Made by a program: the position numbers and the translations under genes. Shown piece by piece: positions 13,001-25,900 of a DNA stretch of 52,500 nt. Positions within the stretch are counted from its first letter, which is position 1, and each line of letters opens with the position of its first letter. The notes under the pieces are model-generated. The model had not been told where the DNA came from. It did not search any database and saw only the letters and a program-made list of their open reading frames with translations. This DNA is from Zygnema cylindricum (lineage: Eukaryota > Streptophyta > Zygnematophyceae > Zygnematales > Zygnemataceae), in the NCBI GenBank assembly GCA_037447655.1, contig JBBHKE010000806.1, positions 1-52,500 on the forward strand. Direction: 5' to 3'.

Positions 13001-13460
13001 AGTAGTGGAAGAAAGGGTACTAGAGGAAGGGCTCCTCTGGGCCAAAAATTGTTGACAACTCTTTGTATGTTTGGCAATACCGGCACCGGCCGCAAAATGG
13101 TTATGACACCCACTACATTCTAGCCATGTTGAGGCATGTGTACGAGGTTTAGGTGGAGGAGGTGAACAAGGGAGGAGGGACGAGGATGCACGGCCGGCAT
13201 GGTCATGGAATGAGAGGGAGAGGCATGGGAATTGATAGAGAGAGGGGAAGGGGGAAATGGGAAGGAGGAAATAAACCATGGGAAATAGATGGTGGAAATG
13301 GTAGTTGGACGGAACCATGGGTAGAGTGGGAGAAAGGATGCAACGGAGAGAAAGGGGGGGATATGGAAGAAGTGACCAAAAAGGGGGGTCCTGGGAAAGT
13401 GAAGATGATGGAAATAGTGGTATGGGGGGGTTAAAGGCCAATGGGAAGAAAGGGGAAGGG
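10080..13460 (-). mobile_element. Decayed non-LTR retroelement with restriction-like endonuclease (R2-supergroup type)
   Basis: On the minus strand, broken frames follow the order of an RLE-type retroelement. A CCHC zinc finger comes first (CSGCHNHFAAGAGIAKHTKSC spacing, about 13050-13110). The reverse transcriptase follows at 12746-11700, with AVTKPNGGISPIAVGE, motif A LQVDVSNAFTTVDR, motif B RQGDHLGGPLFALAH and motif C VADNTHIIGP. The last part is a Cys/His cluster plus an endonuclease-like stretch (LLDGARRTFGDVAFVNP) at 10640-10480. Motif C normally reads xADD; here it is ADN, so the catalytic centre is damaged. At least three frame shifts and a stop near 10640 break the protein. I see no poly(A) tail or target duplication. 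Confidence 0.75.
11674..12746 (-). pseudogene. Reverse transcriptase domain of the RLE-type retroelement
   Basis: Two overlapping frames (12746-12300, then 12294-11674) together hold the palm and finger motifs of a non-LTR reverse transcriptase. The frame changes near 12300, and again near 11700 before the downstream thumb and endonuclease frame (11729-10638). Substitution of the second catalytic Asp by Asn in motif C (positions about 11710-11740) together with the frame shifts indicate a dead copy. Its role was target-primed reverse transcription of its own RNA. Confidence 0.75.
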
Positions 13461-14515
13461 TAAAGAAGTTGATGCCGAAGGAAAATTGGGGGGGGGGGGG
13501 GGGGGGGGGAGAGTTTGCGCGTTGAGTTTTGGTAGAAGGGAAGTGGCGGAGGAAATCGAAAAAATCGGGGGAGGGGGGGGGGGGGGGGGGGAGGGAAGGT
13601 GATATTAGAAAGGAAAACAGGGAGGGGTTGAGGGGCTAGTGGGAGAGGTGGGAGGAAGGGTGAGTATCAGTTTTTGGTTGGAGGGGAGAGGAGGAGAGAA
13701 TAAATGTCGAAAAAGAGGGCGGGGTGGAGAGGAAGGGGATGTGGAAATGAAGTGTCAAAAAAAGCAGTAGCTATTTTACACGCAACTGGCAATGCAGGAA
13801 ATTTTCACGAACATAAAACTTTCTTTACTTACTCCTCTCAATTTTAAAAAAAATATACAATTTCAATATCCTTCATGATTTGTCAAAACGCTTGCTAAGT
13901 AGATTTGTCAAACAGTCGAGGCTAAATAGATTCTAAATAGAGTTGGCAAGTCAATAAACTCCTTTTACATGTTAGTCTCTACTTGTTATCTTTAAATCTG
14001 ACAAAAATCCGTCAACATGAAACGAAAAAAAAAAATCTCTATTAGAAAACATATATAACATACAGAAGCTCAATTTGACCGTCTACATTAAATAAAACGT
14101 CAAACAAAAAAAAACAAAAAAACAAAAAGTTGTATACATTTCTACTTTTCCTTCACCAATAAATTGAATTATACTCCAGATTTTGCTCCAATCCTCACAA
14201 TCCTCTCCATTTATAACCTCGTCACAATATAGTCCAAAAAACCATTGATATTTGACAGCACCGGTACAAACCAAATTTATTCCCTCCAAACCTAAAATCC
14301 TAAGCTTGGAGGAGAGCAAACAATAAAATGGAAAAATAAGAATGAATAGCAATACTACCTTCCCTCTCCCCTTCCCTTTGTACCTTTCTACTATAGTTTT
14401 TCATGGAGAGCTACTATTGTTTCTCATGAAGATTCGTCCTTCAAATATGTTTCAAACAAGAAAGTTTAAAACCAAAAACGAATAAAATGAATAAAACGAA
14501 CGGATACCGAAATTA
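13461..14515. other. Gap between retroelement and ABC1 kinase, with poly-G tracts
   Basis: Two long G runs (about 13487-13509 and 13570-13591) and a G/A-rich stretch lie just upstream of the retroelement frames; on the retroelement strand they are poly-C, possibly 5' leader. A minus-strand frame at 14083-14352 is unrecognised and has no supporting signal. The remainder probably contains the 3' UTR of the kinase gene. Confidence 0.35.
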
Positions 14516-17500
14516 CTATGGCAAAGGAGTCGAAGCTATATTTCTTCCTAACCATAAATCAAGTTTTTGTCTAAGTGAAGCTAATAGAGCCGTTACTTGA
14601 AAAGCCCATAATCTTAACTCTACTTGGTAAATCTCTATAACACATCGTAACTTGTTCCATAAACCCTTTTTTGTTTCGATTTCCATTTGAGCTAAAGCTC
14701 TCGTACATTCTCTCGCAATAATGATAAATGTATTCACCGGAGCTCCCTGGTTTGCATACAAACGAAACAACAACGGAAAAAGAGAAAAACTTTATTACTG
14801 AGAAAGCTTTATTACTGGGAAAGCTTTATTACTGAGAAAGTTTTATTACTGAGAAAGCTTTATTACTGAGAAAGCTTTATTACTGAGAAAGCTTTATTAC
14901 TGAGAAAGCTTTATTACTGAGAAAGCTTTATTACTGAGAAAGCTTTATTACTGAGAAAGCTTTATTACTGAGAAAGATTATTATTTATTTTTGGTTTCAA
15001 ATGAGAAACCGATGAAAAACTGAAATTATGTATGTCTTTCGAACTGTTTAAAAGTTTAAACCTGTTAAATGAAGTCTATAAAATCATGGACATCATATAG
15101 ACAAACCGCTTACATCAGCATATTACATCATCAGAAATGCTTGATTGACAAAAAAAAAGACAAAACCTTCCACAATATCATGCTAGTATATAGTAGGAAA
15201 GTGAAAGAGTTCAACAAAAAACAAAAAAAAACACTGCAAAAAGAAAGGACAAACGAAAACGGCAAACTAACGACACGGAAAAGAAAAACTAACCAAGGCA
15301 TTGTCCACCGATCGAAGACAATCATTGGTTTTAAGAAGAAGAAGAACCACTCGAGGAAGTCTTCGAAGAAGTTCGGCTACCTCTACTACATATTGTGCAG
15401 CATACATCTGTCACACAAATAAAACAAAAAAAGAAACCAAATCCAAATCAAAACAGAAACCAACATGTAATTACACTATCGAAATTTTTCCCTTGTTTGA
15501 GGGTAAATGTTACAATTACTACTACAACTTATTGTGCCGGACACATCCGTCACACACAAATTCAACCAGAAACCAACATCATAGGGTTTTTACTGTTGGA
15601 ATTCTGAATTCTTCATAATTCTTCTTTGCTTTAAACTCAAACCATTAGACTCAGTGCTAGATAACGTAGTCTAGAATTCTGCTTTACGTTATCTATTTCT
15701 GTACCTCGGTCTTAGATTCTGATTTAGATTCTTTGTCAGTCCTAGTTTTGAAATTCTACGAAAGGACATCTTGCCCTTTCGTCCTATGTTAGGAAGAGCC
15801 AAGTGACCCTTCGGAATCATATGGGCTGTAAAGCATTCTGCAACAATGTCACTACGTGACATCCTCAGTTACTATTTTAGCTTCTTAGTTCATTGTAACT
15901 CTTACACTTTTTTAACATTTACTGGCAATCATTTTACTTGCCCTTCTTGTCTGTTCCACTCTGTATTCTTTCCACTGCTATGACGTCTCATTCAATATTT
16001 ACGCAATCGAAATCTTACCCTAGTTTTAAAGGGTAAATCCTACAATTCTACAGGTTTTTTTAGCAATTATATATACAATCAAGTGATACAACTACGTGAT
16101 ATATATATACACACACACTTGTTTTCCCTTCATAAATTAGATTGCCAAAATTATTTTCATGATTTCAATGCACCGTTGATCGTTCTTAAACATAAAGAAA
16201 CCGTGAAACTAAAATAATTTGGCCCAGAATAAGTTCAGTCGCTTGCTATCCTATTCTGTGGAGAAAACCATAGTTCTTAAAGTCCAAAAAAACATGGCCG
16301 TATTATATGATTTTAATTCGAATTTTTACTATTCCCCATTTACGTAGTATAGTTTGAATTGTACACACACCATATGGCCTTAAATATATACACTTTGCAA
16401 CTATGAAGAAAACCACGAGTTTTGTCTGTAATTCAGCTCTCTCCTCGCATACTATATGGCCTTAATTATACACACTTTATTAGTATTTAAAAAACGGTGC
16501 ATTTTACCTGTAATTGAGCTCTCTCCTCCTCTGTATCGGGCACCTGAAGGTGATCATGTGATGGATCCAAAATTTTATCCCACGGCCTCATTGTAAGGAC
16601 CGCCGCAAAAAGTACATAGAGATCCTCTCCCGCTCCCATAGCCATACTATGTTTCTTAATTTTGTCCACATCTGCAAAAACCAGGGCCTGTAATAGAAAA
16701 CAACAGAGGGAAGGAGAAGGAGAAGGAGAAAAAGAGTTGGAGGAAGAATGTGAGATGAGATGCAAACTTTTGTAAAATTGCAAAGGGAAAGATTGGTGAT
16801 CATCTCAATTCAACGATGATAAATCCCATGCATAGAAAAAATTGTTTGTAGTGACTGCTGAGGGAAGGATTTTATACAAGAAAGAGTGTTTCCTGTGACT
16901 ACGAAGGGACATTTTATACCAAAAAAGTCATTTCCTGGGACAATTAAAAAAATAGTATAATGTCTCATCTTCTAAAGCTTTGCATACAGTCTTTACATTG
17001 GAGGTAAAAATACTGTTTCTTGAGACCATTAAAAGATGTTGTAAGGTCTTTAAAGATCGTGTACGGCCTCATCTTCTAAAGCTTAACGTCTTTAGATTGG
17101 AGGTAGAAATAATGTTTCCTGTGACAATTAGAAGACGTTGGGTCCCTTCTAAAGTTTTGCATAACATCTTTGTTTAGAAAAAGTGTTTCATATGACCATT
17201 AAAAGTTGTTGTAAGGTCTTAAAAGATGGTCTACGGCCTCATCTTCTAAAGCTTTACATCTTTATATTGGAGGTAGAAATAGTGTCACCTGTGACCGTTA
17301 GAGGACATTGTAAAGTCTTAAAAAAAGGTGTTACGGTCCATTCTAAAGTTTTGCATAACAACTTTATATTGGAGGTACAAATAACGTTTCATATGAACAT
17401 TACAAGATGTTGTAAGGTCTTAAAAGATGGTCTACGGCCTCATCTTCTAAAGCTTTTACATCTTCATATTGGAGATAGAAATAGTGTTTCATGGATGTTG

Positions 17501-19600
17501 TACGGGCCTAAAAGATACTGTAAGATCCTAAACGATCTTGTACATTCTCACCTTCCAAAGCTCCGCATAATGAGTCTTTATATTGGAGGTAAGAGTACGG
17601 TAAAGGCCATGGTCAAGAAGTACAAGTTGTGCCTGTGGAGAACGCCCTGTGCCCCATGGCTACCACCATAAGTTCCCTCTCTCTCTCTCTCTCCCTCTCT
17701 CCAAAAACAAATTTTCATATTCAAGTCTACCATAAGTTCCTATAAAATATGAGGACTATCTTTCATCCCTCAAAATAATACAGGGACGTACGAAAGATAT
17801 ACAAATGTCTCAATTATGTTACTTTTAAAGAGGGAGAGGGAGAGGGGGGGGGAGGCAAGGGGAGAGCGAGAGAAAGAGAGGGAAAGAGATTCACTTTCAA
17901 CACATGCATTACCATGATTTTTATAAAAAAAAAAGCCAAAACCATAAGTTCCCTCCCTTTCTATCTTTATCTAAAAACTGTCTTCCTCTGTTTCATTAGA
18001 TCTTAAAAAATCACAATTTCTAGCCTTTATCACTGCCTTTAATGAGTAAACTCTTATTCAATGTTTTCCCATAAGGGATATTGCCAAAAAAAAGTACCAC
18101 TCAAAAGGACACAGGTGATATGAACAATATCGGGAATGTTGGGAACATAATTATCATTACAATATAAAATACGAATCCCAAAAACATTAGTGATATTGGT
18201 TGGTATCTTCATTAGATTGTGCTTTTTTTAAGATGTAATGAAACAAAAAGGAAGTCGATTTGTTTATTTAGAATTTTAACAAACTAAGGAACTTTGGGAC
18301 TCACCAAAAAGACCATATTTTCTCAAGGGAACCGCTTGGACCTTCATATTGGCAGAGTGTGGATCACAATGGACGAAACCATGGTGAAAAATCATTTCCG
18401 CAAATGTTTCACTCACCTAAATATATATATATATATATATTTAGTCCTCCAAGTAAAAAAATAAAACAAACCATATCAAAGAACACAAATCGCCATTGTT
18501 GTTGTCATCTAGTTTATCGTTTTTTGTCCATAAAAAGTGAAACTATTCAAAATCATCTTTTCACTCTCTAATTACGGAACAATCTGGGGCTCGACAGATT
18601 TAACAAAAAGAACAAAACTACCATGAAATTAATCATAAAATTTTGTCACAACTGACAAAAGTACAAAAGGTAGATTTATGTACATAAAGTTTTACTTTAT
18701 TCTACAGTTCATTCTAAACAACTGAAAAACGAAATATTGAAAATATGACCCAATTATATGAAAACATTGAAAATTAAATAACGACTCACCAGTTTTGCCA
18801 CGTCAGCAGGTTTAAGACCTAATTTCTGTATTGCTTCGACGTCAGAAACTCCTACTCCTTCCATAAACTCCATAGTCAAAACACGTTTTGTAGTTAGACC
18901 CCAAAAAATCTTTGGGACCACAACCTTATGTGATAATTTCCGCGACTTCGCGAAATTTTCCGCACACTTTTCCGCATTTTGGGCCTCTAAAGTAAAGTTT
19001 AATTCCTGTCATCAAAAACGATAAAAACAAAAAGACAAAGTGCTAAAACAATGAGAACCAAAGCGATAAGAACCAAATGAAAAAAATTAAAACGACAAGA
19101 ACAAAGAGATAAGAAGAAAAGGATAAGAACAAAACGAAAAGAACAAAACAGCAGAAAAAAACTACAAGGGTCAAAACAATGAGAACCAAAACCATAAGAA
19201 CAAAAAACGATAAGAACAAAAAGACATGATCCAAAACAACAACAACCAAAACAATAAGGACCAAACGAAAAGAACAACAAGACATAAAGGCTTATTGAAA
19301 ACGGTGAATTGAACATTCTTTAAAAAAAGTTGTAACGTTGTCACAATAAGTAGAAAGATGGGGGATGCGTTTTTTTTCCAGTATGCCAAGTGGAGAGTTG
19401 TGTACACAACAAAAAAATGCCGAGAGAGGGAGAGGGAGAGGGAGAGGAGAGGAAAAAGATATACCTTAGGCAGGCTTTCCTCCACCTCATCGATCAGCCA
19501 CCTGTGATACAAAAAAAAACACAAAAAGAAACAAACGCGTTTCTCTCCATCAGAATAATAATTAACAATTTATAGTTAATAATTAATAACAAATAATAAT

Positions 19601-19658
<58 letters not shown>

Positions 19659-22600
19659 ATGTTTATGAAATCACTACATTGGTTTTACAATGGACCACTC
19701 ATCAGTCTAAGTTACATAATCTTAAGGTTAACTAGTTATATTAAATATGTATTAATTTCACTTGTGGAAACAAGCACTGCAATAAGACTTTTGAAATTAT
19801 TTGCTGTGCAGATTGTGAGGTGTCAAAAAAAACAAAAAGAAAAAAAATAATAATAATAATAATAATAATAATAATTACTGGTTAAATTACTGGTTGTTCC
19901 TTTTCTTTTCTTTATTATTATTACTGTAATGTTTGCCCAATAACATTGCAGATACACTGGAAAATATAAGAAAATAGTAAAGAAAAGAAAAAGGAGCAAC
20001 ATGTAGTCGTTAATATAATAGCTATCCAATAGCTTTAGTAATTAAAAAAGGTCCTCTTTATCCAGAAAAAGAATGGGTCCTCTTAATTAGGTCCTTTTTT
20101 TTTTTTCCAGTCCTTTTTATATATTTCCTGCCTATTTACAACTTGGTCTTAAAAAGTCCACTTCCTTTTTTGGTTTTACAAAGCAATAATATTTTTTCTT
20201 GACTGTTAGGAAGATTTTAAAATTTCTAATGGAGGTTTCTTTTGAAATAGTTTAAACCCATAATGTGATAAGGTGAAAGAGAAAATAGGGACAGCTGTCA
20301 CTATGAGACGAACGGTAACCATCATTTTTTTAATAAATGTGTCTAACTTTGTCTCTTACATATACTTTTTACTCTCCTTCTCCCACTCTTTATTCTCTCG
20401 TACCCTTCCCTGTGCCACCCTTTATTTTTCCTTTCCTCTCCCAATTTCTTTTTTTTGTTTGACACTCACTCACTTCCTTCTCTTTTTATGCTCTCACATT
20501 TAGACCTGTATTGAAAGAATTTTCCTCTCCTCTGTTTTTTTTTGTTTGGAAACAGTCGGTGAACAGCTGTTACTATGAGACGAACAATAGGTTTCATTTT
20601 CTCACAAATGTCTTTGTCTCTCCCTATTTCTCTCACTCTCCCTCACCCACTCTTTATTTTCTCTTACCTCCCCTCCCTTTATCCTCTCAAATACCTCTTA
20701 CCCCTCCTCTCTTCATCCTCTCAAATACCTCTTACCTCTGCTCACTTTAACCTCTCAAATTCCTCTCACCTCTCCTGTCCTTATCCTCCCTCACATTCAC
20801 ACCTGTAATCAAAGGACGGAAACAGTCGATGGACAGCTGTCACTACGAGACGAACGGTTGCCATATCTGCTTCTGCTGTATCAGTAAGGTGGGCATGTTG
20901 GACCTGCAAAAAAGACCAAAAAAAATAAAAAGACGGAAAAAAAAAATAAAAAAAAAGAAACACCCAAAAAAAAAAAAAGGCAAGAAAAAATATAAACATA
21001 TTTTTTCTGGTTTTTAGCCATTATCTGTTTCTACTACTGTATCAGTAAGGTGGGCATGTTGGACCTGCAAAATAGACAAAAAAAAAAAAAAGGGGAAAAA
21101 AAAAAACGCACAGAAAATAACATATTTTCTGGTTTTTAACCAATATCTGTTTTCACTACTGTGTCAGTAAGGTGGGAGGGTTTTGTTGGACCAGTAAAGA
21201 AAAGACAAAAGAAGCGAAAAAAAAAAGAGAGGGAAAGAAAGACAAAATGATAAATAAAAATACACCAGTTTGTCTCCAATTGTCTTCACAAATTCACAAC
21301 TCTACCTGACAAAATTTAGAGAGGACGGGAGGGAGGGAGGAACAGGGAGGGAGGGAGGGAGGGAGGGAGGGAGGGAGGATGGGAGGGAGGGAAGGAGGTG
21401 GGAGAGGAGGGAGGGCGGAAGGGAGGGAGGGAGGGAGGGAGGGAGGTAGTGAGGGAGGTAGGGGGAGGGAGGTAGGGGGGGAGGGAGGGGAAACAACTGC
21501 TTATCTTAACCGCAACTTTTTCCCCATTTTTAAATTTTGCAGTGTGGACTTGGGCAAGAGGAGGGAGGGAGGGAGGTAGGGAGGAAGGAAAGGAGGGAGA
21601 AAGGGAGGGAGGGAGGTAGGGAGGGAGGGAGGTAGTGAGGGAGGGAGGGAGGTAGGGAGGGAGGGAGGTACATAGGGAGGGAGGCGAAATAACTGCTTAC
21701 TTTCACCGCTACTTTTTCCCCGTTTTTTAATTTAGCAGCGTGGACTTGGGCAAGAGAAGCACTTGCGAGAGGCTTCTCCTCAAATTCTACGAAAACCTTA
21801 AGGAATAAATTCGAACAAAAAGTAGGAGAGGGAGAGGGAGAGGGAGAGGGAGAGGGAGAGGGAGAGGGAGAGAGAGAGGGAGAGGGAGAGGGAGAGGAAG
21901 AGGGAGGGGGAGGGAGAGGGAGAGGGAGAGGGAGAGGGGGGAGGGAGAGGGGGAGGGGGAGGGAGAGGGGGAGGGAGAGGGGGAGGGAGAGGGGGGGGAG
22001 AGGGGGGAGAGGGGGGAGAAGGGGAGGAGGGGGAGAGGGGGAGAGGGGGGCGTGGGGGAGAGGGGGAGAGGGGGAGAGAGAGAGAGGGGGGGGAGCGAGA
22101 GAGAGGGAGAGAGAGAGGGGGAGGGAGAGAGAGAGAGGGGGAGAGAGAGAGAAAAACGAGGGTCAATAGGTGCAAAAATGATACAAAGATAAGATACAAA
22201 GACACAAATATACAAGGATACAGGGGAAAGAGAGAGAGAGAGGGGGAGAGAGAGAGAAAAACGAGAGTCAATAGGTGCGAAAATGATACAAAGATAAGAT
22301 ACAAAGACACAAATATACAAGGATACAAAAATGTACAAAGGCACAAAGGTACAAATATACAAGGATACAAAGATGTACAAATGCACAAAGGTACAAAGAT
22401 GCAAAGATACAAAGATCAGAGATACAAAGATATAAAGGTACAAAGATACAAAGATACAAAATATAAAGATACAAAGATACAAAGATATTAAGAAATAATG
22501 ATACAAAGTTACAAAGATATAAAGAAACAACGAATTAAAGTTACAAAGATAGAAAGTTATGAAGATAAAATGATACAAAGATACAAAGATACAAAGACAC

Positions 22601-22917
22601 AAAGGTACAAAGATACAAAGATCAAAAATTAAACGTAGGCAACTGAAAATACCTCTGTCGGAAGTTTCTCGAGTTCCGCCAGAAACACGCCGCATACTTG
22701 GGCATAAGTGCTCTCCGGACACTTGTTGAGCATGGAACGCCTCATAGCCTCCACATACTCAGAAGGGAGTAGATGGTCCTGATTAAAGAAAAACGAAAAC
22801 ATAAACACATAAAGACATAAACACATTATAAACATTATAGAGATATATAAGAGACATAAGTATAACATATATAAGTGACATCCTTGTTGTAGGTTCTTCA
22901 TGGTTGTTCCCTTTATA

Positions 22918-22995
<78 letters not shown>

Positions 22996-25900
22996 CATCT
23001 AAAGGGAACTACCATGAAGATAACCTACAACAAGAATGTCACTTATGCTGGTGAAGTTGAGGAAAGTAGAGAAAGTGTTTACACAAATGACACAACAACA
23101 TTGTGTCAACGATGTAAATCATTGTACAAGATCTCTCTCCCCTGTCCATGTCCCTCTCCTTCTCCCTCCCCAGCTCCCTCCCCCTCCCCCTCTCCCTCTC
23201 CGCCTCTCCCTTCCTCAACCTCCCTCTCCCTCTCCCTCTTTCTCACGTATTTGTACTTACCAGCTGTGCAATGTGCTGGCCAAGTTTTATGTAAATCCTG
23301 CAAAAACAAAATTTGAGAGAGAGAAGGGGAGGCAGGGAGGGGGGGAGAGAGAGAGAGGGGGAGAGAGAGAGAGAGAGATCAACTGTTTACTTCTCTGTTG
23401 GTTTAGAAAAAATGAAGATGATAATTGTCAAAACAATTCACACCAAAATTCCCTCTAGACCGTGAATCGTCATTAGCATAAGTAACACTATTATGGCGCC
23501 AGTTATTTTTGGCCATAAATTTTTTTTTGGGACATAAATAGCGATAGTTGTACTAATGGTTTTTTTTGTACTACTAATTTAGTAAATGGTTGACAATAGT
23601 CCACATCCCTCAGGCCTATAATATAATTAATCACGCTAAAACAAAACCCACATTATTTCTTCCTTAACACTAATAGTGATTCACGGTGTACTTATCATTC
23701 TCAGGCCTTAGTCAACTTGAACATTAGAAGGCTAAGCATAACAGGCACATATATGCCCAATTATGTGAAATCCTGTTAGCCTTGAAGTGACAAATGCAAT
23801 ATATGATTATGTGTGCAAGCTTCTTCATGTTTTTTACAAATGGAAAGAACATCATGATGTTTGTGACTCCACATTTCTGTACTACACTGTATCGCTATTA
23901 GCTGATGTTTTTATCGGCCTTTAAACTTGCTTATCTCCGTGCACACATGTCGGATTTTTGATCCGTTGGATAAAAAAAAATGCAATGGTGATGGAAAGGT
24001 ACGGGTAATCATTGGAAAGGTACGATTCTTAGCTTCTGATTGATGGTCTTCAGATGAAGATCAGACGAAAGTTGATTTAAGTGGCCAAAAAAGCCCTCAA
24101 AAAAAGTATATAATCGACACACAGAGTACAGAGTGACACCAGTAACACAATTTGTTAAGGCACTGGCTCTCCACTTATTGATCTAACCAGTTGTTTATAA
24201 TTTTTCTGAATCCACATTCATGTAGTACATAGCGATACTCATAAAAGGGACCCACCCTCCGTTTATACAACGTGAATATTGAAAGGTACAGTTGTTACCA
24301 TCCGAATGGTGGTCTCCAAACGAAAATCGGACATGTGTGCAAGGAAAGAAGTTGATGAAAGTGACAAAAAAAACATCAACCGTAATAGCGATAGAAGGTA
24401 TGCAGAGTGATACTATTATTACTATTGTTTAATAGGTTTACCATTGTTATTTCTGCTATTGTTATTATAACTATAATTACCTTTCCTAACACAAATTTGT
24501 TAAGGAACTCACCCTCCATTTGTAAAACACAAGCGTTGAAGTCGATCAGCACATCGGACATGGCATTCATGCTTTGCTTTAATACGCTCCAAACTCCCTA
24601 GGGGCAAGCCTCGTAAGGAAAACTGGTAATCTGAAAAAAACATGAAAATTAATATCATTTAGAAAGCCGAGGTCGACCAGTCCCTCTCAAAATAACATAA
24701 AAGAAAAAACACTATGGGCAAAATAGTGGACATATTGTCACAGATGAAAGCATCAAATTCCAGCAAGAATCAAGATGAAAGACTTAAACCACCCAAAAAA
24801 ACGTCGTTGATGAACTTTCCAATTTGATCCTGACTTTTATCAATTTCAAAAACATAACAGCCGAACAATTCTTGACATGGCTATTAGAGTTAGTGGATCA
24901 TTAGAGTTGAAGCGGATTTGGTATAAACTACACTAACTTGTGTTTTCCCACGTGGCTCCTTGTGGACTACTTAACTAAATTATGTTAGTAATACTAATGT
25001 ATGATTCTGGATCGAAAAACACACATTGAAGGTATTTCTCTATCAGCAATGGTCAGTATACTCCACACTGTGTATTGCTATTACCGTTGTTGTTTCCTTT
25101 TCCATTTATATCAACTTTTCTCCGTGCACACGTGTCTAATATTCATTTGGAGACAGCCAATTGAAAGGTAGGAATAGAAGCTTTCAGTTGAACCCGTCGG
25201 ATTAACAATCCAACAAGTGTGCACGGAGAAAAAAGAGTTTAGAGGCCAAAAGGATATCAACGCTAAAAGCGGTGTACATGCTACATAGTTGAACTAAATC
25301 AGAATAGACCTTAGTGAAAATAACCTTTCTTTGCACACTAGCAGTCTCACAAAGTTCCAAACTTAAACACTACCTATCTTATGGACATAAGAAACAAGGT
25401 AGAGAGAGTGAAGAAAAAAAGGTAGGCAAAGAGAGGAAGTGAAGGGACAAGAAACTGTTAAAACGGGAACGTGACGGGAAGAGTATGCACAGTAAAGAGG
25501 AAGGAGGGGGAGAAAGGGAAAGTGAGGGGAGGCGAGAAGGAACCAGGAAAGAAAACAGAGGGAATAAAGAGGACAGAAAAGGGAGAGTAAGGAAAATAAT
25601 AGACAGGGTAGGAGATCAGCAAAAACATTCATATACCAAGATGTAAAAACATAAAAAAAGTAAATAAATAGACAACAACAACAAAAAAAAAAGTAATTAA
25701 ATAAATAAGTAAATACCTGCAGCCATGCTTCCAGCCGTTGTAAAATCTCTCCAAAGTCTTAATGGAACAATAACAAGTAATTTTGCTCTTCTCAAAGGAT
25801 CATCTCCAGATACTATCCACACGGAAGCAGCAGTAGGAACCGCAATTAGTGTGGATAAAGCAAAAAAACGAGGCCAACCGGATAAAAATCTGACACGTGT

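Noticed and set aside
14787-14979. Regular short direct repeats resembling a CRISPR array
   Set aside because: Units are contiguous with no spacers, and the locus is an intron of a eukaryotic gene; a minisatellite.
17183-17671. Plus-strand frame of 162 codons with repeated blocks, resembling a repeat protein
   Set aside because: It is the exon 10 echo array read on the opposite strand.
21787-22722. Minus-strand frame of 311 codons, rich in Leu/Ser/Pro
   Set aside because: It translates GAGAGG and TACAAAGA repeats within ABC1 kinase intron 4; composition only.
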